Shown here piece by piece: positions 15,012 to 23,384 of a stretch of DNA of 64,000 nucleotides. Made by a program: the position numbers and the translations under genes. How positions within the stretch are numbered: the stretch's first letter is position 1; every line of letters begins with the position of its first letter. The stretch covers positions 2,170,001 to 2,234,000 of the forward strand of contig NZ_CP046172.1 of assembly GCF_011801145.1 (NCBI RefSeq). Direction: 5' to 3'. Under the pieces are notes generated by a model. It saw nothing but the letters and a program-made list of their open reading frames with translations. It was not told the DNA's origin and did no database searches. This DNA is from Nocardia arthritidis (lineage in GTDB: Bacteria; Actinomycetota; Actinomycetes; Mycobacteriales; Mycobacteriaceae).

Positions 15012-17032
15012 AGCGACCGATCGCCACCCCCGCAATCTGGATTGCGGCACTCGCCGCGACCGCAATGCTCGCCGGAACGACACCCGCCGTCGCCGCACCT
15101 GCACCGGCAGACCCGAGCGGATCGGGATGCCCCTCGGTGGCGGGGATCTTTGTGCCCGGCACGTGGGAAACCAACCCGCAGGCCGACCCCGCACGCCCGA
15201 TCGGGCTGCTCGCTCCGATCGGCACCGGACTCGCCGAGCGGTTTGGTGAGCGGTTCCTGGCCCGATTTCCCGGCTATAGCGCCTCAGCGTGGGACCGCGG
15301 GATGAGCTACGGCGCCAGTGAGGCCACTGGCATCACGGCCGCCAGCGCAGAGATCACCGATCTCGCTCAACGCTGCGGCGCAGCGAAATTCGTGTTGTCC
15401 GGTTACAGCCAGGGCGCCGACATCATCGGCGACCTCGCCGCGAGCATCGGCTGCGGCAAAGGACCGATCCCGCCGGAACGTGTGATCGCGGTCGGGTTGA
15501 TCGCCGACCCGAAGCAAGGCACGGCGGGCGGCAAAGTCGTCGGCCCTGCACTGGACGGGCAGGGCATCGCCGGACCGCGCCCTGGCGGGTTTTGCCAGCT
15601 GTCGGCCGTGACCGCGCAATTGTGCGATCCACGGGACAAGTACTGCAACACCAACGCCGCGACCAACCCGATCCTGGCCGGCCTGGGCCGGATCCTCAGC
15701 GGGAAAAACGACCAACCCTCCGCGCCTGGGCCCGACGGCGCGCTAGCCGTCGGCGACAACCCGGCAGGTGCCACCGACCAGGCGGGTGCGCTCGGCGTCG
15801 ATGCGGGGCAACTGCAGGCACTGACCCAGTCGCTGATATCCGATTTCGGGCGCGGCGATCTGCCGAAGCTGGCTGCCGATCTCAATACCGTTGTCTCACA
15901 GGCCCTGTCCGGACGAATCGACCCCGGCGCGGTCACGGCGGTGCAGGACACATTGCGGTCTCTGACTGATCTGCTCGGCTGGACAGGCGGCAATCCATCG
16001 GCGACCGAACGGCTCGCACACGCACCGGCCGGGTCGCCCGAACACCAGGCGAGCCAGGTGCTGACCGCTGCGAAGAACAGCGACCTCGGCACGGCCCTGG
16101 ATTCGTTGGCCACGATCGCTACGCAGGCTACACAGGCCAGCGGAGGTCCCGCGCCCGATGTCGCCGGAGCGGCGAACGCATTGGTGTCCTCGACCGCGCC
16201 GCTGACCGCGATGTCCGCGGACACCTTGTCGCAAGCGACGACGGTGTTGTCGATCCTGAAACCGTCGATGGTGTTCGAGCAGGTGGTCAACGTCGCGACC
16301 AACACCCTCGGCTTCGCCACCAATGTCCCGAAGATTCTGGACACCCTGCGCCAGATCGCCACCATCGTCGCGGACGGCGGCATAGACCTGCCCGCGAAAG
16401 TCCGTGGCCTACACGAGCAGTTCGGCACCTTGAACAACCTGTGCAACCCCCTGGTGAAAATGGCCGCTGGGGTCGACCTGCACGCGGTGTCGAAGCTGCT
16501 GGCAGTGATCCCAGACCCACAGGGCGTCGCCCAGATCGCGTCGGTGATCGTCGGCATCCTGGCGAACCTGGACGTCGTCAAGCTCGCGTTGCAGGTCGGC
16601 GGGCTCCAAGAACAACTCTGGGGCATCGCTGAGGCGATCACCGGCGGCGGCGACCTCGTCGACATCGGCGCCCGGCTCGTCGGCCTGATTCCGACGTTGC
16701 TCGGGTTCGCCACCACCGCGGTGAACACACTGACTGGAGCCGCCAAGACCCCCACTGCCGCGCTCGATACCCCGCAGTCGGGCGCACCGACAGCCTCGAT
16801 GAGCGGCGCGTCGAACCTGGCGGGACTGGCCGAGTCCTTGGTCAACAGCGCATCGCGAGGCGCGGCTGACCTCGGCCAACTGATCGCCGACGGCGTCTCT
16901 GCTGCATCGTTCTTCGCCTCGGGCGCGCATCAGGGCTACGACCGATTCGTCGTCGATGAGTCCGGGCGCACCGCTGTCACGTGGCTGACGGACTGGTTCG
17001 CCGGGCGTATCCGGCAGGTCGGAGCCGTGTGA
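15008..17032 (+). CDS. Cutinase-family secreted hydrolase with a very large internal insertion
   Basis: 674 aa with a Sec signal peptide ending A-V-A-A (about residue 30). The cutinase core is visible: paired cysteines, the nucleophile elbow G-Y-S-Q-G (Ser134), and an R-P-G-G-F-C plus L-C-D-P-R-D-K-Y-C region carrying the Asp (207 or 210). The usual H-x-x-Y motif does not follow; instead about 420 residues of mostly helical sequence intervene, and G-A-H-Q-G-Y-D (His641) with G-R-T-A-V-T-W appears at the C-terminus, as in a complete cutinase end. Cutinases hydrolyse esters, including envelope lipids in mycolate bacteria, so it may open the outer layer for DNA transfer. Overlaps neighbours by 4 and 1 bp. 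Confidence 0.8.
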   Translation: MKRPIATPAIWIAALAATAMLAGTTPAVAAPAPADPSGSGCPSVAGIFVPGTWETNPQADPARPIGLLAPIGTGLAERFGERFLARFPGYSASAWDRGMSYGASEATGITAASAEITDLAQRCGAAKFVLSGYSQGADIIGDLAASIGCGKGPIPPERVIAVGLIADPKQGTAGGKVVGPALDGQGIAGPRPGGFCQLSAVTAQLCDPRDKYCNTNAATNPILAGLGRILSGKNDQPSAPGPDGALAVGDNPAGATDQAGALGVDAGQLQALTQSLISDFGRGDLPKLAADLNTVVSQALSGRIDPGAVTAVQDTLRSLTDLLGWTGGNPSATERLAHAPAGSPEHQASQVLTAAKNSDLGTALDSLATIATQATQASGGPAPDVAGAANALVSSTAPLTAMSADTLSQATTVLSILKPSMVFEQVVNVATNTLGFATNVPKILDTLRQIATIVADGGIDLPAKVRGLHEQFGTLNNLCNPLVKMAAGVDLHAVSKLLAVIPDPQGVAQIASVIVGILANLDVVKLALQVGGLQEQLWGIAEAITGGGDLVDIGARLVGLIPTLLGFATTAVNTLTGAAKTPTAALDTPQSGAPTASMSGASNLAGLAESLVNSASRGAADLGQLIADGVSAASFFASGAHQGYDRFVVDESGRTAVTWLTDWFAGRIRQVGAV

Positions 17033-18588
17033 TGAGCGCGGACATGACGGTGACTTCCGGCGGCAAGGCGATCATGGTCATCGGACTGGTTGTCTTGGCG
17101 GTCGTCATGCTGATCATCGTCTCCGGTCGATCCCGGCATACCGACCCCACCTGTCTTCCCGACATGCCCCGGGGCGAGACGTCTCGTGGGACCGCCCGTG
17201 TCGTGATGCCGATGGCGGCAGGCACTTTCGTTCCGAGTTCGCCGTACGGGCCTCGGGGAGGAGAGTTTCATCGCGGACAGGATTTCGCCGCCGCGGTCGG
17301 CACGCCGATCTACTCGGCCACCGACGGCACGGTGGTGGCAGCCGGGCCTGCCGACGGGTTCGGGAATTGGATCGTCATCGACACCACGGATAGTGACGGC
17401 CGGACTGTCTCGACGGTCTACGGGCACATGTCGGCCGCGGGCGTGCTTGTCCACACGGGCGACACCGTGCGAGCAGGCCAGCACATCGCCGATGTCGGCA
17501 ATGAGGGCGAATCGTCCGGGCCGCACCTGCATTTCGAAGTCGTGCCCGGGGGACGGCTGTCCGGCGGCAAACAGACCGATCCGATGCGATGGCTAACCAG
17601 CCGCGGTGCGGACGGCACCGCGACGGACGCCGCCGTCCTGGTCGCCAACCGCGGCGGGTTGATCGGGCGACCCGGTTACCGCAGCGGGTGTGGCCCTTCG
17701 CCGGGTGCGGCGCGACTGAAGGTGGGCTCGGTGCCGGGGGCGTTCGAGCCGTGGATCGCCCGCGCGGCCGCACTGTGCCCGGAGGTGACCGCGCCGCTGC
17801 TGGCCGCCCAGTTGCAGCAGGAGTCCGGGTTCAACGTGGACGCGCGCAGCCCCGCAGGCGCGGTCGGGCCTGCCCAGTTCATGCCCGGGACGTGGGACGC
17901 GCACGGAGTCGACGCCGACGGCGACGGCCGAAAGGATCCCCGTAGCATCCCCGACGCCGTCTTGAGCCAGGGCCGCTACGACTGCGAACTGGCCGCCACC
18001 GCGAAACATGGCCTGGCAGAAGGCGCATTGCGCGGCGACCTCACCGAACTGTGGCTGTCGATGTACAACTGCGGCGCCGGGGAGACCCTGCGGCAGGGAC
18101 AGGTCTGCCAGAACGACGAGACCCGCAATTACGTGCGCGCCATCCCGGCCGCCGCCCGCGCGTTCGCCAGCAGTGAATCGGTCGGCTCCTCGGTCGGCGC
18201 GGCGATCGTCGCCGAGGCGATGCACTGGAGTGGATACCCCTACGTGTGGGGCGGCGGCGGGCCAGACGGACCCACCGCAGCCCAAGGCGGCGCGCCCGGA
18301 TTCGACTGCTCCGGCCTCACCATGCGCGCGGTCGCCGTCGCCACCGGAGGCCGGATCATCCTGCCGCGCACCAGCCAGGAACAAGTCGACGATCCGCGTG
18401 GGACTCCCGTACCGGAATCGGAGATCCAGCCGGGAGACCTGGTCTTCCCCGCCGGGCCCGCGCCGGGCCACGTCGCCGTCTACGTGGGCGACAAAACCGT
18501 CGTGCATGCCCCGCACACAGGCGACGTTGTCAAGACCGCCCCCATGAGCGTTGTCGGCTCCAACCCGTCAGTCAGGAGATTCGGATGA
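17032..18588 (+). CDS. Three-domain cell-wall hydrolase: M23 peptidase - lytic transglycosylase - NlpC/P60
   Basis: 518 aa. A signal anchor at residues 12-31 is followed by an M23/LytM domain with zinc ligands H80, D84 and H-L-H (165-167). Next is an SLT-like transglycosylase: the catalytic Glu264 in Q-Q-E-S-G-F-N, and A-G-A-V-G-P-A-Q-F-M-P. The C-terminal NlpC/P60 domain has F-D-C-S-G (Cys426), G-H-V-A-V-Y-V-G (His480) and a third polar residue near 492-495. Each domain cuts peptidoglycan at a different bond. Gram-positive conjugation systems use such VirB1-like enzymes to pass the wall; having all three in one chain is unusual. Start ATG overlaps the cutinase stop by 1 bp; the end overlaps the next ATG. 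Confidence 0.92.
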   Translation: MSADMTVTSGGKAIMVIGLVVLAVVMLIIVSGRSRHTDPTCLPDMPRGETSRGTARVVMPMAAGTFVPSSPYGPRGGEFHRGQDFAAAVGTPIYSATDGTVVAAGPADGFGNWIVIDTTDSDGRTVSTVYGHMSAAGVLVHTGDTVRAGQHIADVGNEGESSGPHLHFEVVPGGRLSGGKQTDPMRWLTSRGADGTATDAAVLVANRGGLIGRPGYRSGCGPSPGAARLKVGSVPGAFEPWIARAAALCPEVTAPLLAAQLQQESGFNVDARSPAGAVGPAQFMPGTWDAHGVDADGDGRKDPRSIPDAVLSQGRYDCELAATAKHGLAEGALRGDLTELWLSMYNCGAGETLRQGQVCQNDETRNYVRAIPAAARAFASSESVGSSVGAAIVAEAMHWSGYPYVWGGGGPDGPTAAQGGAPGFDCSGLTMRAVAVATGGRIILPRTSQEQVDDPRGTPVPESEIQPGDLVFPAGPAPGHVAVYVGDKTVVHAPHTGDVVKTAPMSVVGSNPSVRRFG

Positions 18589-19997
18589 GCACCGAACACC
18601 ACCACCAGCAGCAACCCCAGCCGGACGACATGTCGGCGGCCACCCAACCGGCCCACGGCCAGGGCGGCACAACGGAATACAACGCCGAGGCGATCGTAGA
18701 CCTGCGCCGCCAGCGCCTGCGTCCAAGCCCGGGATCAGGCGGGCCGTTGGAGCCGGACGGTGCCGTCGAGGATCCCGACGAGGCCATCGGAGACCTGGAG
18801 GAGTCGATCCCGGACCCGTACGGGGTCGGGCAACACAATCTGCGGCCCGACACCATTCCCGGAGACGATGGCCACCGGGCTCGTCCGGTCGTGCTCAAAC
18901 AGGCCGACGGCGTAGACACCGACCCGGCCGAATGGGGCTGGCGCGGCCGGGTCAACGCGTTCGGGGTCCGGCTGCGTCCCCCTCGCGACGGCAGCGAGGT
19001 CGCCTATCGGCGCGCAGTCGAACGGATCCGGCAACCATTGCCGGGCACCCCGGTGATCCTGGTCGCCAACCCCAAAGGCGGCACAGGAGTCACCCCGGTG
19101 ACGATCGTGCTGGCCAACATCTTCGGCGTGCACCGCGGCGGCAGCGTCGTGGCTTGGGACGCCAACGAATCCCGCGGCACCCTCGCCGCGCGCGCCGCGG
19201 TCACCACAGACACCGAGCCGACCGTGGTCGACGTGTTGGCCAATGCACGCGCGTTGTGCTCCCCGGCTGCGGACGCCTCGAGCCTGGCGCGGTACCTGCG
19301 ACTGCAACCCACTCTCGACGAAGTCCTGGCCTCGGATCACTCGGGCCGCCTTGAGGTGATCGGGCGTAACGAGTGCGCGGCGATCATGGCGGTGCTGAGA
19401 CGGCACCGGTCCATGGTGGTGATCGACAGCGGCGACAACGACCGTGCAGAACCGTTTTCCTGGTCGGTCGATAACGCCACTCAGCTGGTTGTGCCGCTGG
19501 TGTGCCGCCGCGACGTCGCCTACATGGCGCTGAAAATGCTCGACACGATCGCCGCGGACGGGCGCCGGGACCTGGTGACCGGAGCGGTGGTCACCCTCGC
19601 CGCACAATCCGGGGCCGAACCGGCCGCACGCGAGGCGATCGTCGGCGCGCTCGAACACGCAGGCATCACCCGAATCGTGGATGTGCCGCACGACCCGGTG
19701 CTGGCGGGAGGTGAGCGCATCGTGTGGTCGCGCCTGGCGGCCTCGTCGGCACGCGCATGGACACAGGTGGCCGCGTCGGTCGCAGACGGGCTCGCTGAAG
19801 CGTTGACTCGCATGTCGGCACCGCTGGAAGCGGCCTACCTTCCCGACAGCTACCGCACCCCGAGCAGCCTCGACCCCCAGCGCTGCCGCCGCTGCACCCC
19901 CGATGACACGCACACCGGCACGCGGTGCGGATCCGGCTGTCCGAGCGCGAACGTCGCGGTCCCCCACCACGGCCGGCCCTACGGCGAACGGCGGTGA
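18585..19997 (+). CDS. MinD/ParA-like protein with degenerate P-loop (second copy)
   Basis: 470 aa. Residues 1-150 form a disordered, acidic and Pro-rich extension. A ParA/MinD-like domain follows: I-L-V-A-N-P-K-G-G-T-G-V-T-P (Lys164 kept, but the G-K-T lysine is Val169), V-A-W-D-A-N-E-S-R-G-T-L, V-V-I-D-S-G-D-N, and V-V-P-L-V-C-R. The tail after residue 420 has a C-x-x-C / C-x-x-x-C cluster that could bind zinc. The layout resembles EspI/MinD-like proteins of ESX loci and the ParA-like proteins of actinobacterial conjugation loci. It sits between wall-lysis and channel genes, consistent with a role in substrate delivery. Confidence 0.78.
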   Translation: MSTEHHHQQQPQPDDMSAATQPAHGQGGTTEYNAEAIVDLRRQRLRPSPGSGGPLEPDGAVEDPDEAIGDLEESIPDPYGVGQHNLRPDTIPGDDGHRARPVVLKQADGVDTDPAEWGWRGRVNAFGVRLRPPRDGSEVAYRRAVERIRQPLPGTPVILVANPKGGTGVTPVTIVLANIFGVHRGGSVVAWDANESRGTLAARAAVTTDTEPTVVDVLANARALCSPAADASSLARYLRLQPTLDEVLASDHSGRLEVIGRNECAAIMAVLRRHRSMVVIDSGDNDRAEPFSWSVDNATQLVVPLVCRRDVAYMALKMLDTIAADGRRDLVTGAVVTLAAQSGAEPAAREAIVGALEHAGITRIVDVPHDPVLAGGERIVWSRLAASSARAWTQVAASVADGLAEALTRMSAPLEAAYLPDSYRTPSSLDPQRCRRCTPDDTHTGTRCGSGCPSANVAVPHHGRPYGERR

Positions 19998-20047
19998 ACG
20001 CCATGACAACCCAACCGCACCCACCGTCACGCAGAAAGGTCACACCC

Positions 20048-20443
20048 ATGACAACCATGACCCGGTCACAACGGCTGCGCACCGCCTGGCGAACTGCGGT
20101 AAGCGCTGCCGTAGCGTGCCTGATCGTCACGATCAGCGCCGCGACAGCCGAAGCGGCGATCCCCAACCCACTCGGGGGCGTCGCCCCCGATTTCGGGCTG
20201 TTCGGACAGGCCATGGACTCCACCTGGAAACGCCTCGTTGCGTTCATCTGGGCCCTGGTACTGATCGGCTGTGTCGTGCGAGTGATCGTCGGCGCCTTCA
20301 AAGTGCGCCGCGCCAAAGCCCGCGGCTATACCAACGACCTGGCCGAAGGCTCCGAGGAACTACAAGACGCCCTGATCGCCCTCGGTCTAGTCGCGCTGGC
20401 CTCGCCGATGATCGGCACCGTCCTGTTCGTCGTCGGCGGCTGA
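20048..20443 (+). CDS. VirB2/TrbC-like small membrane protein
   Basis: 131 aa; the ATG at 20048 is chosen because A-A-A-G-G lies upstream, although an in-frame ATG at 20004 exists. Residues 14-36 are a signal or first membrane helix ending A-E-A-A, then a glycine/proline loop (P-N-P-L-G-G-V-A-P-D-F-G-L-F), a membrane helix at about 60-80, a charged loop (R-R-A-K-A-R-G-Y) and a final helix. This two-helix layout with a cleaved leader is that of VirB2/TrbC pilin-like subunits. It is followed by VirB8- and VirB6-like genes, the expected order in a channel operon. Confidence 0.72.
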   Translation: MTTMTRSQRLRTAWRTAVSAAVACLIVTISAATAEAAIPNPLGGVAPDFGLFGQAMDSTWKRLVAFIWALVLIGCVVRVIVGAFKVRRAKARGYTNDLAEGSEELQDALIALGLVALASPMIGTVLFVVGG

Positions 20444-20471
20444 GCCCGGCCGTACACCGAAGGGAAACCCT

Positions 20472-21212
20472 ATGAGCACCACAGGATTCGGGTCACTCTC
20501 GCCCGACGCCGAGTCGCCGTCCACACCACCGGCACGCCCGGGAGCGGCAGGCTCGCGACGACGTAGGCTCGCACCACCAGTATCGATGCGGTGGCTGCTG
20601 GCCGCGGGCGCCGCCGGTCTGCTCTTCATAGTGGCCCCGTTGTCGATGCACGGCTGCAGCGACAACAGTCCGGGCGGCGGGCAAGTCCGCGCGGGACACG
20701 GACCGACCAACGTGACCGGTGGGGTGCCGACCGGCTACACCCGTGACCGGGCAGGCGCGGCTACCGCAGCGGTCAACATCGTGCAGGCGCTGACGCAGGC
20801 CGGGCAAGGCCGCGTGACAGCGTCCGCGGTGCGGTCGGCGTTGGCCGCGTCGAATCCCGGACCGGGGTTGACGAAATCGCTGGACATCGCGTCCGGAGGT
20901 GAGCACGACAGCAATGTCCTCAACGTGCTGCCCGCGGCGGTCACCGTCAAATCGGTGAACGCCGACACCGCCCAGGTCGCGGTCTGGACCGTCGCGGTCT
21001 CACGAGACTCGATCGCCCCCGGTGACCCGGTTTCGGTCATGACGCTGTGGTCGAGCACCACCGTGTCGCTGGTCTGGGAACACGGCGACTGGAAAGCCAA
21101 AGACCTCGTCACCCACAACGGACCGACTCCGGACCAGGTCGTGGCCCCCGGCTCCGGATCACCGCTGACCCGTCCTCTCCAGGGCGGCTACTACACCTTC
21201 TACGTCGACTAG
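20472..21212 (+). CDS. VirB8/TcpC-like bitopic channel protein
   Basis: 246 aa; ATG with A-A-G-G-G-A. A 35-residue Pro/Arg-rich cytosolic start, one membrane helix (about 39-60, W-L-L-A-A-G-A-A-G-L-L) and a 170-residue outer domain: G-Y-T-R-D-R-A-G-A-A-T-A-A-V-N, then alternating strands (A-V-T-V-K-S-V-N, A-Q-V-A-V-W-T-V) and S-L-V-W-E-H-G-D-W-K near the end. This is the NTF2-like domain plan of VirB8 and TcpC, which nucleate the Gram-positive conjugation channel. It precedes the VirB6-like gene by 9 bp. Confidence 0.75.
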   Translation: MSTTGFGSLSPDAESPSTPPARPGAAGSRRRRLAPPVSMRWLLAAGAAGLLFIVAPLSMHGCSDNSPGGGQVRAGHGPTNVTGGVPTGYTRDRAGAATAAVNIVQALTQAGQGRVTASAVRSALAASNPGPGLTKSLDIASGGEHDSNVLNVLPAAVTVKSVNADTAQVAVWTVAVSRDSIAPGDPVSVMTLWSSTTVSLVWEHGDWKAKDLVTHNGPTPDQVVAPGSGSPLTRPLQGGYYTFYVD

Positions 21213-21221
21213 GGGCCCGTG

Positions 21222-23384
21222 ATGCGGCGAGTTCTGATGCTCTTGATCGTCACAGCGCTGTCCGCGCTGACACTGGTCGGCGCGGGCGCAGCCGGGGCGG
21301 ACCCCGAGCCTGGCCAGGTCGCCCCGTCGGGGTCACTGCCGAACGGATTCCCCGCGGACCTGCGCAAGTTCATCGGCAACACCCTCGAATTCAAAGCGGC
21401 GTGGTTCGCGGGGACGTGCAAGGACCGCGGCGGTGACATCGGCGCCTACATCAACGCCGCGATGGCCAACGAGGACCGCCTCATCTACTGGTCGATGACC
21501 GAAGAACAGAAGAAGAGCCTGCTCTACGTCGGCGCGGGCAGGGTGCTTGGTCCCGGCCAGATGGACCCTCGGCTGGCAGCCGACGTCGAGGCAGGGCGAG
21601 AACCGCCGAAAGAGTTGCTGCCCAGGGTATTCCCGTCAGGCGACCCGGCTTACGCGTTGCCGCAGCCGGCGTGTGCGGACGACCTGAAGCGATGGGCGAA
21701 TCCCCAATGGAATACATGGGGTTTCGCCTGGTCGGCTACACCGGACAAACAATCCCTGACCGAAATGCGCAAGACGAGCGGCGCGGACACGGTGCCCGAC
21801 GAGGCATGGACCGCGCCATGCAGCAGCGGTCTGCCCGGAAACTACTGCACCCACGCGTTTTTCGTGAACTGCGAGCAGGCCGATGCACCGAGCGGAGACC
21901 AGCGCAACTGTGTCGCGTGGAACACGCCCGTGGCGCGTCTGTTCGCCGGTACCGCGAACTGGATTGACCAGAACAAATCGCTATCCGACCGGATCGACGA
22001 CACATTGCGCGACACGGGCGTGTACGCGGCCGGCAATGCGATTGTCAGCGCGTTCAGCTGGGTGTTCGGCACCGCGATTCCGACCGCGATCAAATTCGTC
22101 GCCGACCCGCAGTCCGTAATCGACGACTGGGCCAACGCCACCAAAGCCTCAGCCGTCGACCTGAGCAGCAAGATTCTACACGGCCTCGTCGCCGTGGGCG
22201 CCTTCGACCCCTCCCAGGGATGGTTTCTACGCTGGTACGCGCTGTCCACCGCTATCGGCATCGCCGTCATGGGCCTGATGACCCTGCTCGCGTTGTGGCG
22301 AGCGGCATCCAAAGGCGAAACCGCGAAAACCATCGCCGCCGACCTGTTCGGATACCTCCCGGCAGGCGTCCTGCTCATGCTGTTCGCACCGTTCCTCGCG
22401 CAGCTGATCGTCGGCGCAGCAAACGCCATGTCCGAGAGCATCGTCCACATCTCCGGCCCGGACATGGGCGAAATGGTGAGCAACCTGGAACACTTCAGCG
22501 GCCAACTCACCGCGCCCGCGCTGCCCGGCGGTGTCGTCGTCGGACTCATCCTGTTCCTACTGCTCATCGCGGGTTCACTCGCCGTGTTCTTCGGCCTGTT
22601 GATGCACGCTGTCGCATTGCCAGCCTTGGCGATCGCGTCCGGCATCGGGTTCGGCATGTGGGTCCACCCGAAATGGCGGACCAAGGCCCTACGTCCAGTG
22701 CTGCTGTTCATCGGCCTGGTCGTCTCCAAACCTCTGCTGTTCCTACTGCTTGCGCTCGAGACATCCGTGGTCAATGCGGCCCTGACGGGGCAACCGGCCG
22801 GGCAAGGGAACCTCGGCACCCTCGGGCAACTGTGCCTGGTCGTGGTCGCCTTCATCGTCGTCGGTCTCGCACCGTGGTCACTGCTGCGGTACGCGCCGCT
22901 GCTGCCTTCACGCAGCGACGCCAACGGATTCGGCGGTCACTCCAGCTCCCTGCTCGCCGGCGCCGTGGGCGGACTCGGCGCGCACGCCCTGTCACGACGG
23001 TCCCGCCACGACTCCTCGATGTCGGACACCGAGACATCGAAGGGACAGAAGGACCGGCAAGGCGGTACTGACGGCGGCGATCCGAGTTGGCGGACCGCCG
23101 ACCGGGACGACGGCCGCAGCCCGACCGAAGCCCATCTGGGCGCCACGATGGGCAGCCGCCGAAACGACGCGAGCTCCACCTCGCAAGCCGGACATAGTGA
23201 CCGCAGCAGCGGGGGGATCGGCAGGAAGCTGGCGTCCGGCCTTGGCAGCGGTCTCGGCAAGGGCGCGGCGATCGTCGGTGCCGCAGGCGCGGTGGCCATT
23301 CCCGTCGCGGTGGCCGGAGCCGCGGCGGCCCTGGAGAAGGGCCGTGCCGCCGCCGAAGCCGCACCCGGGGAGGCCGAGGAATGA
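21222..23384 (+). CDS. VirB6/TrbL-like polytopic membrane protein
   Basis: 720 aa (a GTG codon directly before the ATG is an alternative start). A signal peptide is followed by a cysteine-containing outer domain (about 30-270, with C-S-S-G-L-P-G-N-Y-C and F-V-N-C), then a block of about six membrane helices (310-560; for instance G-I-A-V-M-G-L-M-T-L-L and V-V-G-L-I-L-F-L-L-L-I). The cytosolic tail (about 570-680) is long, charged and low-complexity, and ends in an Ala/Gly-rich helix. VirB6-like proteins form the inner-membrane pore of type IV secretion. Stop overlaps the next ATG (ATGA). Confidence 0.8.
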   Translation: MRRVLMLLIVTALSALTLVGAGAAGADPEPGQVAPSGSLPNGFPADLRKFIGNTLEFKAAWFAGTCKDRGGDIGAYINAAMANEDRLIYWSMTEEQKKSLLYVGAGRVLGPGQMDPRLAADVEAGREPPKELLPRVFPSGDPAYALPQPACADDLKRWANPQWNTWGFAWSATPDKQSLTEMRKTSGADTVPDEAWTAPCSSGLPGNYCTHAFFVNCEQADAPSGDQRNCVAWNTPVARLFAGTANWIDQNKSLSDRIDDTLRDTGVYAAGNAIVSAFSWVFGTAIPTAIKFVADPQSVIDDWANATKASAVDLSSKILHGLVAVGAFDPSQGWFLRWYALSTAIGIAVMGLMTLLALWRAASKGETAKTIAADLFGYLPAGVLLMLFAPFLAQLIVGAANAMSESIVHISGPDMGEMVSNLEHFSGQLTAPALPGGVVVGLILFLLLIAGSLAVFFGLLMHAVALPALAIASGIGFGMWVHPKWRTKALRPVLLFIGLVVSKPLLFLLLALETSVVNAALTGQPAGQGNLGTLGQLCLVVVAFIVVGLAPWSLLRYAPLLPSRSDANGFGGHSSSLLAGAVGGLGAHALSRRSRHDSSMSDTETSKGQKDRQGGTDGGDPSWRTADRDDGRSPTEAHLGATMGSRRNDASSTSQAGHSDRSSGGIGRKLASGLGSGLGKGAAIVGAAGAVAIPVAVAGAAAALEKGRAAAEAAPGEAEE

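Noticed and set aside
15403..16845. Long minus-strand ORF opposite the cutinase
   Set aside because: It is a high-GC shadow of the plus-strand gene, without start signals or domain pattern.
18735..20030. Long minus-strand ORF opposite the second MinD-like gene
   Set aside because: Antisense shadow; the plus-strand frame has the recognisable fold and overlapping starts and stops.
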